Source: Paenibacillus sambharensis
GTDB lineage: Bacteria; Bacillota; Bacilli; Paenibacillales; Paenibacillaceae
NCBI RefSeq assembly: GCF_003233845.1
Contig: NZ_QKRB01000042.1
Span: 62,001 to 126,000 of the forward strand
DNA length: 64,000 bases
Direction: 5' to 3'
Shown here: positions 1 to 7,430 of the stretch, piece by piece
Position numbering within the stretch: the stretch's first letter is position 1
Layout: each line of letters begins with the position of its first letter
Program-made: the position numbers and the translations under genes
Notes under the pieces: model-generated
Seen by the model: only the letters and a program-made list of their open reading frames with translations
What the model was told of the DNA's origin: nothing
The model's database searches: none

Positions 1-45
1 TTGAGTAAGTTCATGTGAGCAGAAAAGATGTGCCTGGCATACAGC

Positions 46-83
46 AGAGGGTTAGCCGTTATTTAGCGGTTAGCCTCTTTTTT
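46..83 (+). terminator. Intrinsic terminator of an upstream gene
   Basis: A G+C-containing stem is formed by two copies of GGTTAGCC, which pair with each other through G-U wobbles, closed by AGAGG and CCTCT and followed by six Ts. It probably ends a gene lying before the window. No complete gene is visible before it. Confidence 0.6.
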
Positions 84-310
84 ATCCTATGTGCTTCAAT
101 ATGTCAGTATACTTTACATAAACAAGGCTCATAAGCTATGATGAGTGTTAAAAACTTGTACCAGCTGCTGTCTGGTTGGCATTTCCTTAAGGGAAAGCAT
201 AAGATATGCCAACTCGTGCAGCTTGTTATGGCGAACGAGAATGATTGAATTGATATAGATGATACAGCTTGGGAAAGCTAACACTACATTTACCGGATAG
301 AGGGATGAAC
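84..310 (+). promoter_or_regulatory. Leader region of the dGTPase gene with a nested inverted repeat
   Basis: This stretch has no convincing gene. It contains a two-part inverted repeat: AGCTGC (163-168) with GCAGCT (218-223) outside, and GTTGGCAT (175-182) with ATGCCAAC (206-213) inside. There is no T-run after it, so it looks like a structured leader or operator rather than a terminator. I cannot place the promoter with confidence. Confidence 0.35.
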
Positions 311-1627
311 ATGGATGTACGTAAGATTCGGCTGGATGATTCGGAGAAAACCTATTCAAGCGAAGCCAGAGATGAATATGAGAAGGATTATGCACGGCTT
401 ATCCAGTCGCCTGCATTCCGCAGACTGCAAGGGAAATCCCAGGTCTTCGGGGCAGGTACCGGAGACTATTACCGTACCCGGCTCACCCATTCCATAGAGG
501 TATCCCAAATTGCCAGAGAGGTAGCCAGGAGGTTGGGTAAAACCTACCCGTACCTGTCAAAGCCGGAGCATCCTGGCTTGATGCTTGAGCCTGAGGTAGT
601 GGAATGCGCCTCGCTCGCCCACGATCTGGGACATCCTCCCTTTGGGCATAAAGGCGAGGAAGTGCTGGATCGTCTCCTGCGGGCGCAGTACAATCTTCCC
701 TATGAAGGCAACGCGCAGAATTTCCGGATTCTTATGTTTCTCGAGAAACGCACAGGCAGCGGCAGCGGACTTGATCTCACGGCGGCTGTGCTGCTGGCAA
801 TCAATAAGTATCCCTACAGTCTTGGCGAGCCCGGCCGGCTGAAGGGCGTCTATGAGATGGAATGGGAAGGAATCAGCCGGCTCAGAGATCTGTGGGGCAT
901 GCCGCCCGGTATCGCAACGCTGGAAGCACAGCTGATGGATCTGTGCGATGATATTGCCTATTCGACCCATGATATCGAAGACGGCATCCGGGCCGGCAAA
1001 ATATTGATGAGCCGTAATTTTATCGAGGATGACCGGTTGATTGGGCATATTGTACAGGAGATTGTAAACGACCAATACAATATGAGTGTCGGCTGGGACC
1101 GGACAGATATACCCGTGATGGTGAAGCAGGTGCTCGAGAAATATCTGGAGCAGTGGGAAACGGTCTACCGGGAGAGCGGCAGGGAGCCTTCGAGAACGAG
1201 ACGGGAGATGAAAGCCCGCTGGGTGAGCCGGTTTGCAAGCCATGTTGGAATTCTGGATGATGCCAATACGGGATGGAAGCGTGTCACGTTCGTGAAGGAC
1301 GGCAAGCAGGATCTTGAGCTTCTGCGGACCATGGAGATTCTTAAGAAGCTGGCATGGGTCACCCTGATTAAGGATTTCCGTGTACAGCGGCTGCAGAAGC
1401 GGAGTGAAATCATGATAACCCGCTTGTGGAAGAGCTTTATCGAATATGAGACCGGCAAGCTAATACTTCCGCCGGACTGGATCGAGAGCTTCGAGGAGCA
1501 GAAGGGCAAGTGGCCCTGGGAGCGGCTGGTAGCGGATTACATTGCAGGCATGACAGATGCTTATGCCGAGAAGGTGTATTCGGAGCTCTTTGCCAGCCGT
1601 TCCGGATCGATTTATGAAAGGGATTAG
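311..1627 (+). CDS. dgt: Deoxyguanosinetriphosphate triphosphohydrolase (dGTPase)
   Basis: A cytosolic HD-domain hydrolase that splits dGTP into deoxyguanosine and triphosphate and so helps balance dNTP pools. The N-terminal third carries the metal-binding HD signature: a histidine in RLTHSIEVSQ, then ECASLAHDLGHPPFGHKG, followed by the dGTPase-typical EGNAQNFRIL segment. At about 438 residues the length fits the family. In-frame starts exist at 269 (TTG), 305 (ATG) and 311 (ATG). The AGAGGG at 299-304 sits 6 nt before 311 but touches 305, so 311 is preferred. The gene stands alone. The family call is firm; activity on other dNTPs cannot be judged from sequence. Confidence 0.9.
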   Translation: MDVRKIRLDDSEKTYSSEARDEYEKDYARLIQSPAFRRLQGKSQVFGAGTGDYYRTRLTHSIEVSQIAREVARRLGKTYPYLSKPEHPGLMLEPEVVECASLAHDLGHPPFGHKGEEVLDRLLRAQYNLPYEGNAQNFRILMFLEKRTGSGSGLDLTAAVLLAINKYPYSLGEPGRLKGVYEMEWEGISRLRDLWGMPPGIATLEAQLMDLCDDIAYSTHDIEDGIRAGKILMSRNFIEDDRLIGHIVQEIVNDQYNMSVGWDRTDIPVMVKQVLEKYLEQWETVYRESGREPSRTRREMKARWVSRFASHVGILDDANTGWKRVTFVKDGKQDLELLRTMEILKKLAWVTLIKDFRVQRLQKRSEIMITRLWKSFIEYETGKLILPPDWIESFEEQKGKWPWERLVADYIAGMTDAYAEKVYSELFASRSGSIYERD

Positions 1628-1685
1628 ACGTTATAACTAGTGAATGTATACAGGCTGTTTAGCGGGCGAATATCTTCAGCGCATG

Positions 1686-1732
1686 GGGGTAACCTAGAGG
1701 AGCACCATCACTTCTTCCGAGGAGGTTATCCC
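1686..1732 (+). promoter_or_regulatory. Hairpin that would cover the ribosome binding site of the next gene
   Basis: GGGGTAACCT (1686-1695) can pair over ten positions (one G-U) with AGGTTATCCC (1723-1732), which ends directly before the ATG and includes the last bases of the GAGGAGG ribosome binding site (1719-1725). The loop is 27 nt. This could limit translation until the stem opens. It is a structural inference only. Confidence 0.35.
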
Positions 1733-2242
1733 ATGGGCTTTTTTGATTTTTTTAAAGAGGATGAACAGCAGGAGAAGCGCAACTTCAAACAGGTGGGCGT
1801 AACGGATGCGGAGTTTGCAGAAGAGACGGCAGCTGAGACCGCTGCGGTCGAGGGTGAAGCCACTATGCAGCTTCGGGAAGAAGAAATGGATATCAGTAAG
1901 GAACGCGTCAAGACAGGTGAAGTGGTGATGCACAAAGACGTGGTGGAGGAAGAGAAGCATGTCGAGGTTCCTGTGGCTCATGATGAGGTTGTTATTGAGC
2001 GCAGAGCCGTTAGCGGACCGTCCTCTGAACCGATTGCCGAAGGTGAGACAGTACACATTCCGGTGACGGCTGAGCATGTCAATGTCGGCAAACACACCGA
2101 AGTGCGGGAAGAGATCTCTGCCCATAAGCGCGAAGTGCAGGAAACCGAGCATGTTGATGATGTCCTGCATAAGGAAGTCGCGCACGTGGAGACAGACGGG
2201 GATGCTCTGCTGAGCGACGCTGACGCTGATTCTTACCGCTAA
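1733..2242 (+). CDS. DUF2382 domain protein (YsnF/AvaK-like)
   Basis: A soluble acidic protein of 169 residues. After a short N-terminal segment (MGFFDFFKEDEQQ) it carries a DUF2382 domain of charged beta-strand repeats: LREEEMDISKERVKTGEV, then VVEEEKHVEVPVAHDEVVIERR and EGETVHIPVTAEHVNV. Such domains occur in general-stress proteins (YsnF of B. subtilis), but their molecular function is unknown. The ATG at 1733 is chosen because GAGGAGG lies 7 nt upstream; a longer in-frame reading from 1640 lacks a ribosome binding site. A second DUF2382 protein follows after a terminator, so the two are likely paralogues. Confidence 0.75.
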   Translation: MGFFDFFKEDEQQEKRNFKQVGVTDAEFAEETAAETAAVEGEATMQLREEEMDISKERVKTGEVVMHKDVVEEEKHVEVPVAHDEVVIERRAVSGPSSEPIAEGETVHIPVTAEHVNVGKHTEVREEISAHKREVQETEHVDDVLHKEVAHVETDGDALLSDADADSYR

Positions 2243-2250
2243 TGGCAGTG

Positions 2251-2290
2251 ACCACCCCGCTAAGCCCATGGCTTAGCGGGGTGGTATTTT
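2251..2290 (+). terminator. Intrinsic terminator
   Basis: A 14-bp perfect stem (CCACCCCGCTAAGC and its complement) with a 4-nt loop is followed by TATTTTATT. It separates the two DUF2382 genes, so the second one may depend on read-through or on a promoter inside this short gap. Confidence 0.85.
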
Positions 2291-2312
2291 ATTACTGAGA
2301 AGGAGGACAAGC

Positions 2313-2954
2313 ATGAAGATCAAGCTTATACGAATGGTCATGGGCGCTGCGGCCGGCTGTCTGCTGGGTGTGCTGGCCGCTTATTTTGTGCCGGTTGTCA
2401 CATTGACCAACGGTCTGTGGTTCGGTCTGCTCGCGGGTGCGGCAGGGGCTGTATTCATGACCTGGAACCTTCAGGCTATGGAGAGACAGCGGAAGAGGGA
2501 ACAGGCTGATGCTCCCGGACAGACAAGGCCAGCGAATGCAAGCACAAGCAATCGTGAGGAACCGGCTGCCGCCCTGCAGCTGAAGAAGGAAGTACTGGAT
2601 ATCAGCAAGGAGCAGGTGGCAACCGGAGAAGTTACCATTCACCGGGAAGTGGTGGAAGAGGATAAGACGGTGACTGTCCCTACACGCAGGGAAGAGGTCG
2701 TTATAGAGGTCCATAACCATGATGTGGATGCACCCGAGCGCAGCCGTTCCGAAACACTGAGAATTCCGGTTAAAGAAGAACGGGTTGATGTCCATACTTA
2801 TCCGGTCGCTCTTGAGGAAGTGGACGTTCACACCAGGCGTGTGCGGGATATCAAACCCGTGACTGCCAAGCTTAAGCGTGAGGAAGCTGATATGGAATCA
2901 ATCGGCAATCCGGTTGTCATGGAAGAAGAACCGGCACAAGAAACAAGAACCTGA
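2313..2954 (+). CDS. Membrane-anchored DUF2382 protein
   Basis: A 213-residue protein with two predicted transmembrane segments near the N terminus (about residues 8-28 and 33-50, rich in Gly, Ala and Leu). A basic linker follows (MERQRKREQ), then a DUF2382 domain from about residue 88 (LKKEVLDISKEQVATGEV, then VVEEDKTVTVPTRREEVVIE). It is a membrane-tethered paralogue of the preceding gene, with the DUF2382 domain probably cytoplasmic. AGAAGGAGG before the ATG fixes the start. Function is unknown; the pairing of a soluble and a membrane form suggests a shared stress or envelope role, which is inference. Confidence 0.75.
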   Translation: MKIKLIRMVMGAAAGCLLGVLAAYFVPVVTLTNGLWFGLLAGAAGAVFMTWNLQAMERQRKREQADAPGQTRPANASTSNREEPAAALQLKKEVLDISKEQVATGEVTIHREVVEEDKTVTVPTRREEVVIEVHNHDVDAPERSRSETLRIPVKEERVDVHTYPVALEEVDVHTRRVRDIKPVTAKLKREEADMESIGNPVVMEEEPAQETRT

Positions 2955-2983
2955 GAGGGTAGCCCCTTTCAGGTATTTTTTTT
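2950..2983 (+). terminator. Intrinsic terminator
   Basis: CCTGAGAGGG pairs with CCCCTTTCAGG (one mismatch, one wobble), followed by TATTTTTTTT. It overlaps the stop codon of the DUF2382 membrane protein. Confidence 0.8.
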
Positions 2984-3118
2984 GCTCATTGTGTGAGCAA
3001 GGTTGTTTTCCAGCCGTTTGGAACCACCTTTATATGTGACGGCATAAACCAAGAATGGAGGCAGCTAATTCTGTTCCTAATTATGCCGAACACAATAAAG
3101 GGAGATGGATTCTGAAGA

Positions 3119-4819
3119 ATGAGAAATGTGCTGTATGTTCCCCTTGATGACAGACCCGTCAATTTGGATGACGTGGTGATGCTGGGACGATCGGCGGGTA
3201 TCAATGTGCTGACCCCTCACCGCCGTGATATCCGGAATCGGCTGGATACGAAGGCTGATGCGAATGACTCGATCATGCTCTCGACTTCTTCCCCTGTCTA
3301 TGGCTGTACAGTAAACATTAGGCAGTTCATATTGGATCATGCGTCAAGAGTTGATGGCTTCGTTATTTCTACGGATATGCTGGCATATGGCGGGCTTATC
3401 GGCAGCAGGCGCCTGCGCGGCAGCGGGGGCGGCTCCTACCCGGAATATGACGAACAAACCACCTGGCTGCTGGACGTCATCCGGCTTGTCAAGGAAGCCT
3501 ACCCCGGTAAGCCTGTCTTTGTGCTGGATACCATTATGCGGCTGGCAACAACCACTTATGTTGAGGGGCTGGATTATGAGGCTTACCGGGAATCCCGGGC
3601 ACTGATGCAGCAGCCGCGCAGGCCGTTCAGCCGGTTTGAAGACATACTTGAAGGATATGACCTGTCCCCGGGGTCCAGCTATGGCGAAACACAGCATTTT
3701 GACAAGGAACAGTATTACAACGCCAGACGGCACAAATTCAAGACGAACCGCTATGTGCTTGAGAAGCTGGCAAAATCGGGATATATCGATTTTCTGGCGG
3801 TTGGTGTGGATGATTCCTCCACGCAGGGGGTGCAGGCCAATGAAATCAGCTATCTGGAAGCAGGAATCAATGAATGGCTGGGCGGCGCCGGCGGGCAGAA
3901 TCCCGACCGGGCCATTATTTTGCCGGATGCAGACGGGCTTGGACACGCCTTAATGGCCCGGATGGCGAGCAAGCTGTACCGCTGCGGCGATAAGCCTCGT
4001 TATGCGGTTGTGTATTACGGCGTGGATGGAGCAGAAATTATTAATCCTTATGAATATATGAATGCGCATGAGAATATAAGACGGCATGTGGAGATCGTGG
4101 GCGGTGAGCTGGTTACGGAGGCTCACGATGTGGAGATTATCGCGGTTACAAATGCTGATCAGTCTGCGAACGCTGTCATGCGAATGGAAACGAATGGCGT
4201 GAACCGGGTGCCGACGATTGTGATTGATTTTGCAGCGAAGGGACCCTCTAACAAGGAGGTTACAGACGCGCTGCTGGACAGCCATTTTACAGGCCGGCTG
4301 CTTGGCTACAGCGGCTGGAATACAGCAGGGAACAAGATCGGAATCGCGGTTGGCATGGGCGAGGCCCGGCATGCTTTTCTGACAGCGGAGCGCAACCCGG
4401 CCATCCTGCAGAAGGCAGTTCAGGCACATGGCTCTCTGCTGTTCAAGCGTTTCCTGAAGGATTACTACTATAAGGCGGTCGCCATCAGTGAAATCCGTGC
4501 CTATTCCCGCTCACACTCGCGTTATGAGAATACCGACGCGATTGCGGACCAGAATATGGAGCTGTTTAACAGTGAGGAAGATTACAGTACCCTGCAGGAG
4601 CTTCTTCGGGATCTGATGCAGCGTTATACGGAGGTGCTCGCGGGACGGAATGCCTTTTCGATCGGAACGAAGAATGCCTCCTGTAACATACGGCACATCA
4701 GCAGTTCCGGTTGGTCGTATGCACAGTATGTAAAGGCAGTGCTCCCGCGGAATAATCCTGATTTTACATGGGGGCGCGCTTTTGAAATTACGTTAAGTCC
4801 GGAGGTTAAGCTGCATTAA
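3119..4819 (+). CDS. DUF4127 family protein
   Basis: A 566-residue cytosolic protein without signal peptide. It starts with the family hallmark VLYVPLDDRPVN and continues with GFVISTDMLAYGGLIGSR and a VDDSSTQGVQANEISYLE segment, matching DUF4127 over most of its length. No biochemical function is established for the family to my knowledge. Conserved Asp/Arg/Asn clusters suggest a hydrolase or binding fold, but I assign none. GGGAGATGGATTCTGAAG precedes the ATG. It stands alone between a terminator and csaA, on the same strand as its neighbours. Confidence 0.7.
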   Translation: MRNVLYVPLDDRPVNLDDVVMLGRSAGINVLTPHRRDIRNRLDTKADANDSIMLSTSSPVYGCTVNIRQFILDHASRVDGFVISTDMLAYGGLIGSRRLRGSGGGSYPEYDEQTTWLLDVIRLVKEAYPGKPVFVLDTIMRLATTTYVEGLDYEAYRESRALMQQPRRPFSRFEDILEGYDLSPGSSYGETQHFDKEQYYNARRHKFKTNRYVLEKLAKSGYIDFLAVGVDDSSTQGVQANEISYLEAGINEWLGGAGGQNPDRAIILPDADGLGHALMARMASKLYRCGDKPRYAVVYYGVDGAEIINPYEYMNAHENIRRHVEIVGGELVTEAHDVEIIAVTNADQSANAVMRMETNGVNRVPTIVIDFAAKGPSNKEVTDALLDSHFTGRLLGYSGWNTAGNKIGIAVGMGEARHAFLTAERNPAILQKAVQAHGSLLFKRFLKDYYYKAVAISEIRAYSRSHSRYENTDAIADQNMELFNSEEDYSTLQELLRDLMQRYTEVLAGRNAFSIGTKNASCNIRHISSSGWSYAQYVKAVLPRNNPDFTWGRAFEITLSPEVKLH

Positions 4820-4895
4820 GACGGGCTGCCGCTGAAACCATTCTCCCGGCTGCTTCGTCCTATAAGGTTAACAGCTGGCAAGGGAGGGAGAGGCA

Positions 4896-5225
4896 GTGGC
4901 AGATTTCAGTGAGTTTATGAAGCTGGACATCCGGATTGGAACGGTTCTCACAGCAGAGCCGTTTCCGGAAGCACGCAAGCCGGCATACAAGCTGGGGATA
5001 GATTTTGGTGAGCTCGGTGTGAAGATGTCGAGCGCCCAAATTACACATCGTTATACGGCCGGAGAGCTTGTTGGAAGGCAGGTTGCGGCAGTGGTGAATT
5101 TTCCGCCGAAACGGGTGGCGGGCTTCAAGTCTGAGGTGCTGGTCCTGGGAGCGGTGCCCGGTGAGGGTGATGTCGTGCTTATAGCACCGGATGCACCAGT
5201 ACCAAACGGAACTCCGATTGCTTAA
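4896..5225 (+). CDS. csaA: CsaA-type tRNA-binding-domain chaperone
   Basis: A small 109-residue protein consisting of a single tRNA-binding (OB-fold) domain: FMKLDIRIGTVLTAEPFPEARKPAYKL, then SSAQITHRY and VAAVVNFPPKRVAGFKSEVL. This is the CsaA family, which in Bacillus acts as a homodimeric export-related chaperone able to bind peptides. Length and motif order match the family. The start is a GTG at 4896, supported by AGGGAGGGAG just upstream. It lies 76 bp after the DUF4127 gene and is followed by a convergent acetyltransferase. Confidence 0.85.
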   Translation: MADFSEFMKLDIRIGTVLTAEPFPEARKPAYKLGIDFGELGVKMSSAQITHRYTAGELVGRQVAAVVNFPPKRVAGFKSEVLVLGAVPGEGDVVLIAPDAPVPNGTPIA

Positions 5226-5238
5226 TGTGAAAAAATGA

Positions 5239-5273
5239 CAAGGCCCGGCGGCCATCAGGCTGCCGGGTCTTGC
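5239..5273. terminator. Probable bidirectional terminator between csaA and the acetyltransferase
   Basis: CAAGGCCCGGCGGCC pairs with GGCTGCCGGGTCTTG around an ATCA loop, with two wobbles. It sits between two convergent genes. An A-run lies before it and only a short T-rich stretch after it. Confidence 0.6.
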
Positions 5274-5287
5274 TTCAGCACGTGCTG

Positions 5288-5848
5288 CTATTCGGCTGGA
5301 TAAAGGGTGCGGAATTCGTCCTCCAGCATACTCATCAGGATCGAATCGTGATACCTGTGGTTATAGAATAATGCGTCACGCTGAACGCCCTCACGCTTAA
5401 AGCCTACTTTCTCATATACCCGCATGGCATGCTCATTATAAGCGAATACGTTGAGCTCTATTCTGTGAAGATTCAGGACGCCGAATCCATAGCCAAGCAT
5501 CAGTCTAAGTGCTTCGGAGCCATAGCCTTTGCCTTGGTTGCCGGGACTGTTGATGGCTATGCGGATATTCGCGTTCCGGTTCGTAGGATCAATATCCTGG
5601 ATGGCGATATCACCGATTAAGGTATTGTCACTGCAAAGCGCGATCAGCAGAAGCACGGAGGAGCTGTCGCCCGCTTTGCCCTCGATATAGCGGCCGATCT
5701 GCTCTCTGCTGAAATGTTTCTGCGTGCCGGTCAGCCTTCGGGTCTCCGCATCGTACAGCGTATTAAAGTACCAGTCTGTATCGGCCAGCTCGATCGGCCG
5801 CAGGTATACCTGGTTTCCTGCAAGGAAGCGTACAGGTGTCGTTGTCAT
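5288..5848 (-). CDS. GNAT-family N-acetyltransferase (RimJ/RimL-like)
   Basis: A 186-residue acetyl-CoA-dependent acetyltransferase. The acetyl-CoA pyrophosphate loop is visible as GNQGKGYGSEALRLML, followed by LNLHRIELNVFAYNEHAMRVYEKVGF, the usual GNAT_3 pattern of ribosomal-protein-type acetyltransferases. The substrate cannot be told. Two ATGs are possible; 5848 is chosen because AGGAGA lies 6 nt upstream of it, while the one at 5854 abuts the ribosome binding site. It is divergent from the MocR-type regulator that follows, with about 100 bp between them. Confidence 0.75.
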   Translation of the reverse strand: MTTTPVRFLAGNQVYLRPIELADTDWYFNTLYDAETRRLTGTQKHFSREQIGRYIEGKAGDSSSVLLLIALCSDNTLIGDIAIQDIDPTNRNANIRIAINSPGNQGKGYGSEALRLMLGYGFGVLNLHRIELNVFAYNEHAMRVYEKVGFKREGVQRDALFYNHRYHDSILMSMLEDEFRTLYPAE

Positions 5849-5956
5849 GTTCATTCTCCTTCGTTTCTTTTGCTGTTTCTTAATTTATCACCCGTCTGTA
5901 TACTGTAAAATAGACAGATTGTTATTTTTGAAGAGGACAGTTGGGAGAATCAGCTG

Positions 5957-7408
5957 ATGTTATATACCCCGAATATACTGATGAAACCGGATGTGCCGGT
6001 CTATTCCGCGCTATATGAGTCTATCAAGCAGGATATTGCTGCCGGGCGGCTTCGGCCCAAGGACAGATTGCCCTCTATCCGGCAGATGGCCAGAAATCTG
6101 GCTGTCAGCACGACACCCGTCGAAAGCGCATACGGCCAGCTGCTAGCGGAGGGTTTCATTGAAAGCCGGCCCAAAAGGGGCTTTTACGTTATACCGTTAT
6201 CCGAATCATACGGCTTGTTAACGCTGGCAGCCGAACAGACGGCAGCATCCGTATCCGGACAAGAGCAGGATGCAGCTAGGGTGGCCGTGTCTGCCCCGTA
6301 TGATTTTCATATGGCAAAGGTTGATCTGGAGCACTTTCCCCTTCAGACTTGGAAGAAGACGTTGAATGCGGTTCTGCGGGAAGAGTACAGCGGTCTGCTG
6401 CATTATGGTGATGCGCAGGGCGAACCGGGTCTCCGGACGGAGCTGGCCCGGTATCTCAATCGTTTCAGGGGCGTTACATGCAGGCCCGATCAGATTGTAA
6501 TTGGAGCCGAGCAGCATTTGCTGCTGCACTATCTTGCCGAGATGCTGCGGGGCTCGGTCCGCTCAGTTATCATCGAGAATCCCTGCTACCCGCTGATTCC
6601 TTCAGCCTTTCGGGCTGGCGGCTTTGAAGTGGTGCCGGGCTGCAGTGCAGACGAGGGCATTGAAGCGTTCCGTTTGCCGCAAGCCCCCGGCTGCATGGCG
6701 GTTGTATCGCCTGCGCACCGCTTCCCGAGCGGCCGGGTTATGCCGCTTCAGGAACGGCTTCATCTGCTGGAGTGGGCCCGCAAGCATGGCTGTTACATTC
6801 TGGAAGACGATTATGGAGGAGAGCTGCGCTATCAGGGCAGGCCTGTCCCCGCCCTCCAAAGTCTGGATACGACGGCCAATGTAATCTACGTAGGCGGCTT
6901 CTCACAAATTCTTGCTCCGGATATCTGCATCCATTACATGGTTCTGCCCAATCCGCTTACCGGGTTATTTCACAGACTTAAACGCACCTTGATGTTTGAG
7001 CATTCCTCCTCGCGGATTTATCAGCGGACTCTGCAGCTGTTCATGAAGGAAGGGCATTTTGAGAAGCATGTGCGCCGGATGCGCAATATATACCGCAAAC
7101 GCAGCCGCAGCCTGATGGAGGCGCTGGAGAGTCATTTTGGGGATATAGGTGAAATTCATAGCGCAGAGGCCGGTCTGCATGTAAGGCTGAGTCTTCGTGT
7201 TCTGCGCCCTGCACGTGAGATGATCGCCATTGCCCGGCAGCATGGAATTGAAGTCGCCGCGGCTTCGCCCTTTTATCAGGAAGAGGGGGACAGGGATTCG
7301 GAGCAGGAGGATTTTATAATCGGTTTCGGTGCGATACAATGGAGGCTGATAGATGAAGGCGTCAGACGCCTCAGGATAATATGGCAGCCATATATTAGCC
7401 GGTACTAA
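5957..7408 (+). CDS. MocR-type GntR regulator lacking the PLP lysine
   Basis: A 483-residue fusion of an N-terminal GntR winged helix (about residues 12-80; RLPSIRQMARNLAVSTTPVESAYGQL) and a class I aminotransferase-like domain (about 110-480; HYGDAQGEPGLRTELARYL, then EDDYGGELRY). MocR/PdxR/GabR proteins normally hold PLP on a lysine in an SFSKxxxPxxRxGY segment. Here the segment reads GGFSQILAPDICIHY, so both the lysine (CAA, Gln) and the following arginine are missing. It probably cannot form the internal aldimine and may sense another ligand or act without one. It lies 22 bp before the helicase gene on the same strand and divergent from the acetyltransferase, both possible targets. Confidence 0.8.
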   Translation: MLYTPNILMKPDVPVYSALYESIKQDIAAGRLRPKDRLPSIRQMARNLAVSTTPVESAYGQLLAEGFIESRPKRGFYVIPLSESYGLLTLAAEQTAASVSGQEQDAARVAVSAPYDFHMAKVDLEHFPLQTWKKTLNAVLREEYSGLLHYGDAQGEPGLRTELARYLNRFRGVTCRPDQIVIGAEQHLLLHYLAEMLRGSVRSVIIENPCYPLIPSAFRAGGFEVVPGCSADEGIEAFRLPQAPGCMAVVSPAHRFPSGRVMPLQERLHLLEWARKHGCYILEDDYGGELRYQGRPVPALQSLDTTANVIYVGGFSQILAPDICIHYMVLPNPLTGLFHRLKRTLMFEHSSSRIYQRTLQLFMKEGHFEKHVRRMRNIYRKRSRSLMEALESHFGDIGEIHSAEAGLHVRLSLRVLRPAREMIAIARQHGIEVAAASPFYQEEGDRDSEQEDFIIGFGAIQWRLIDEGVRRLRIIWQPYISRY

Positions 7409-7430
7409 ACCATGCCAAGGAGATTACAAG

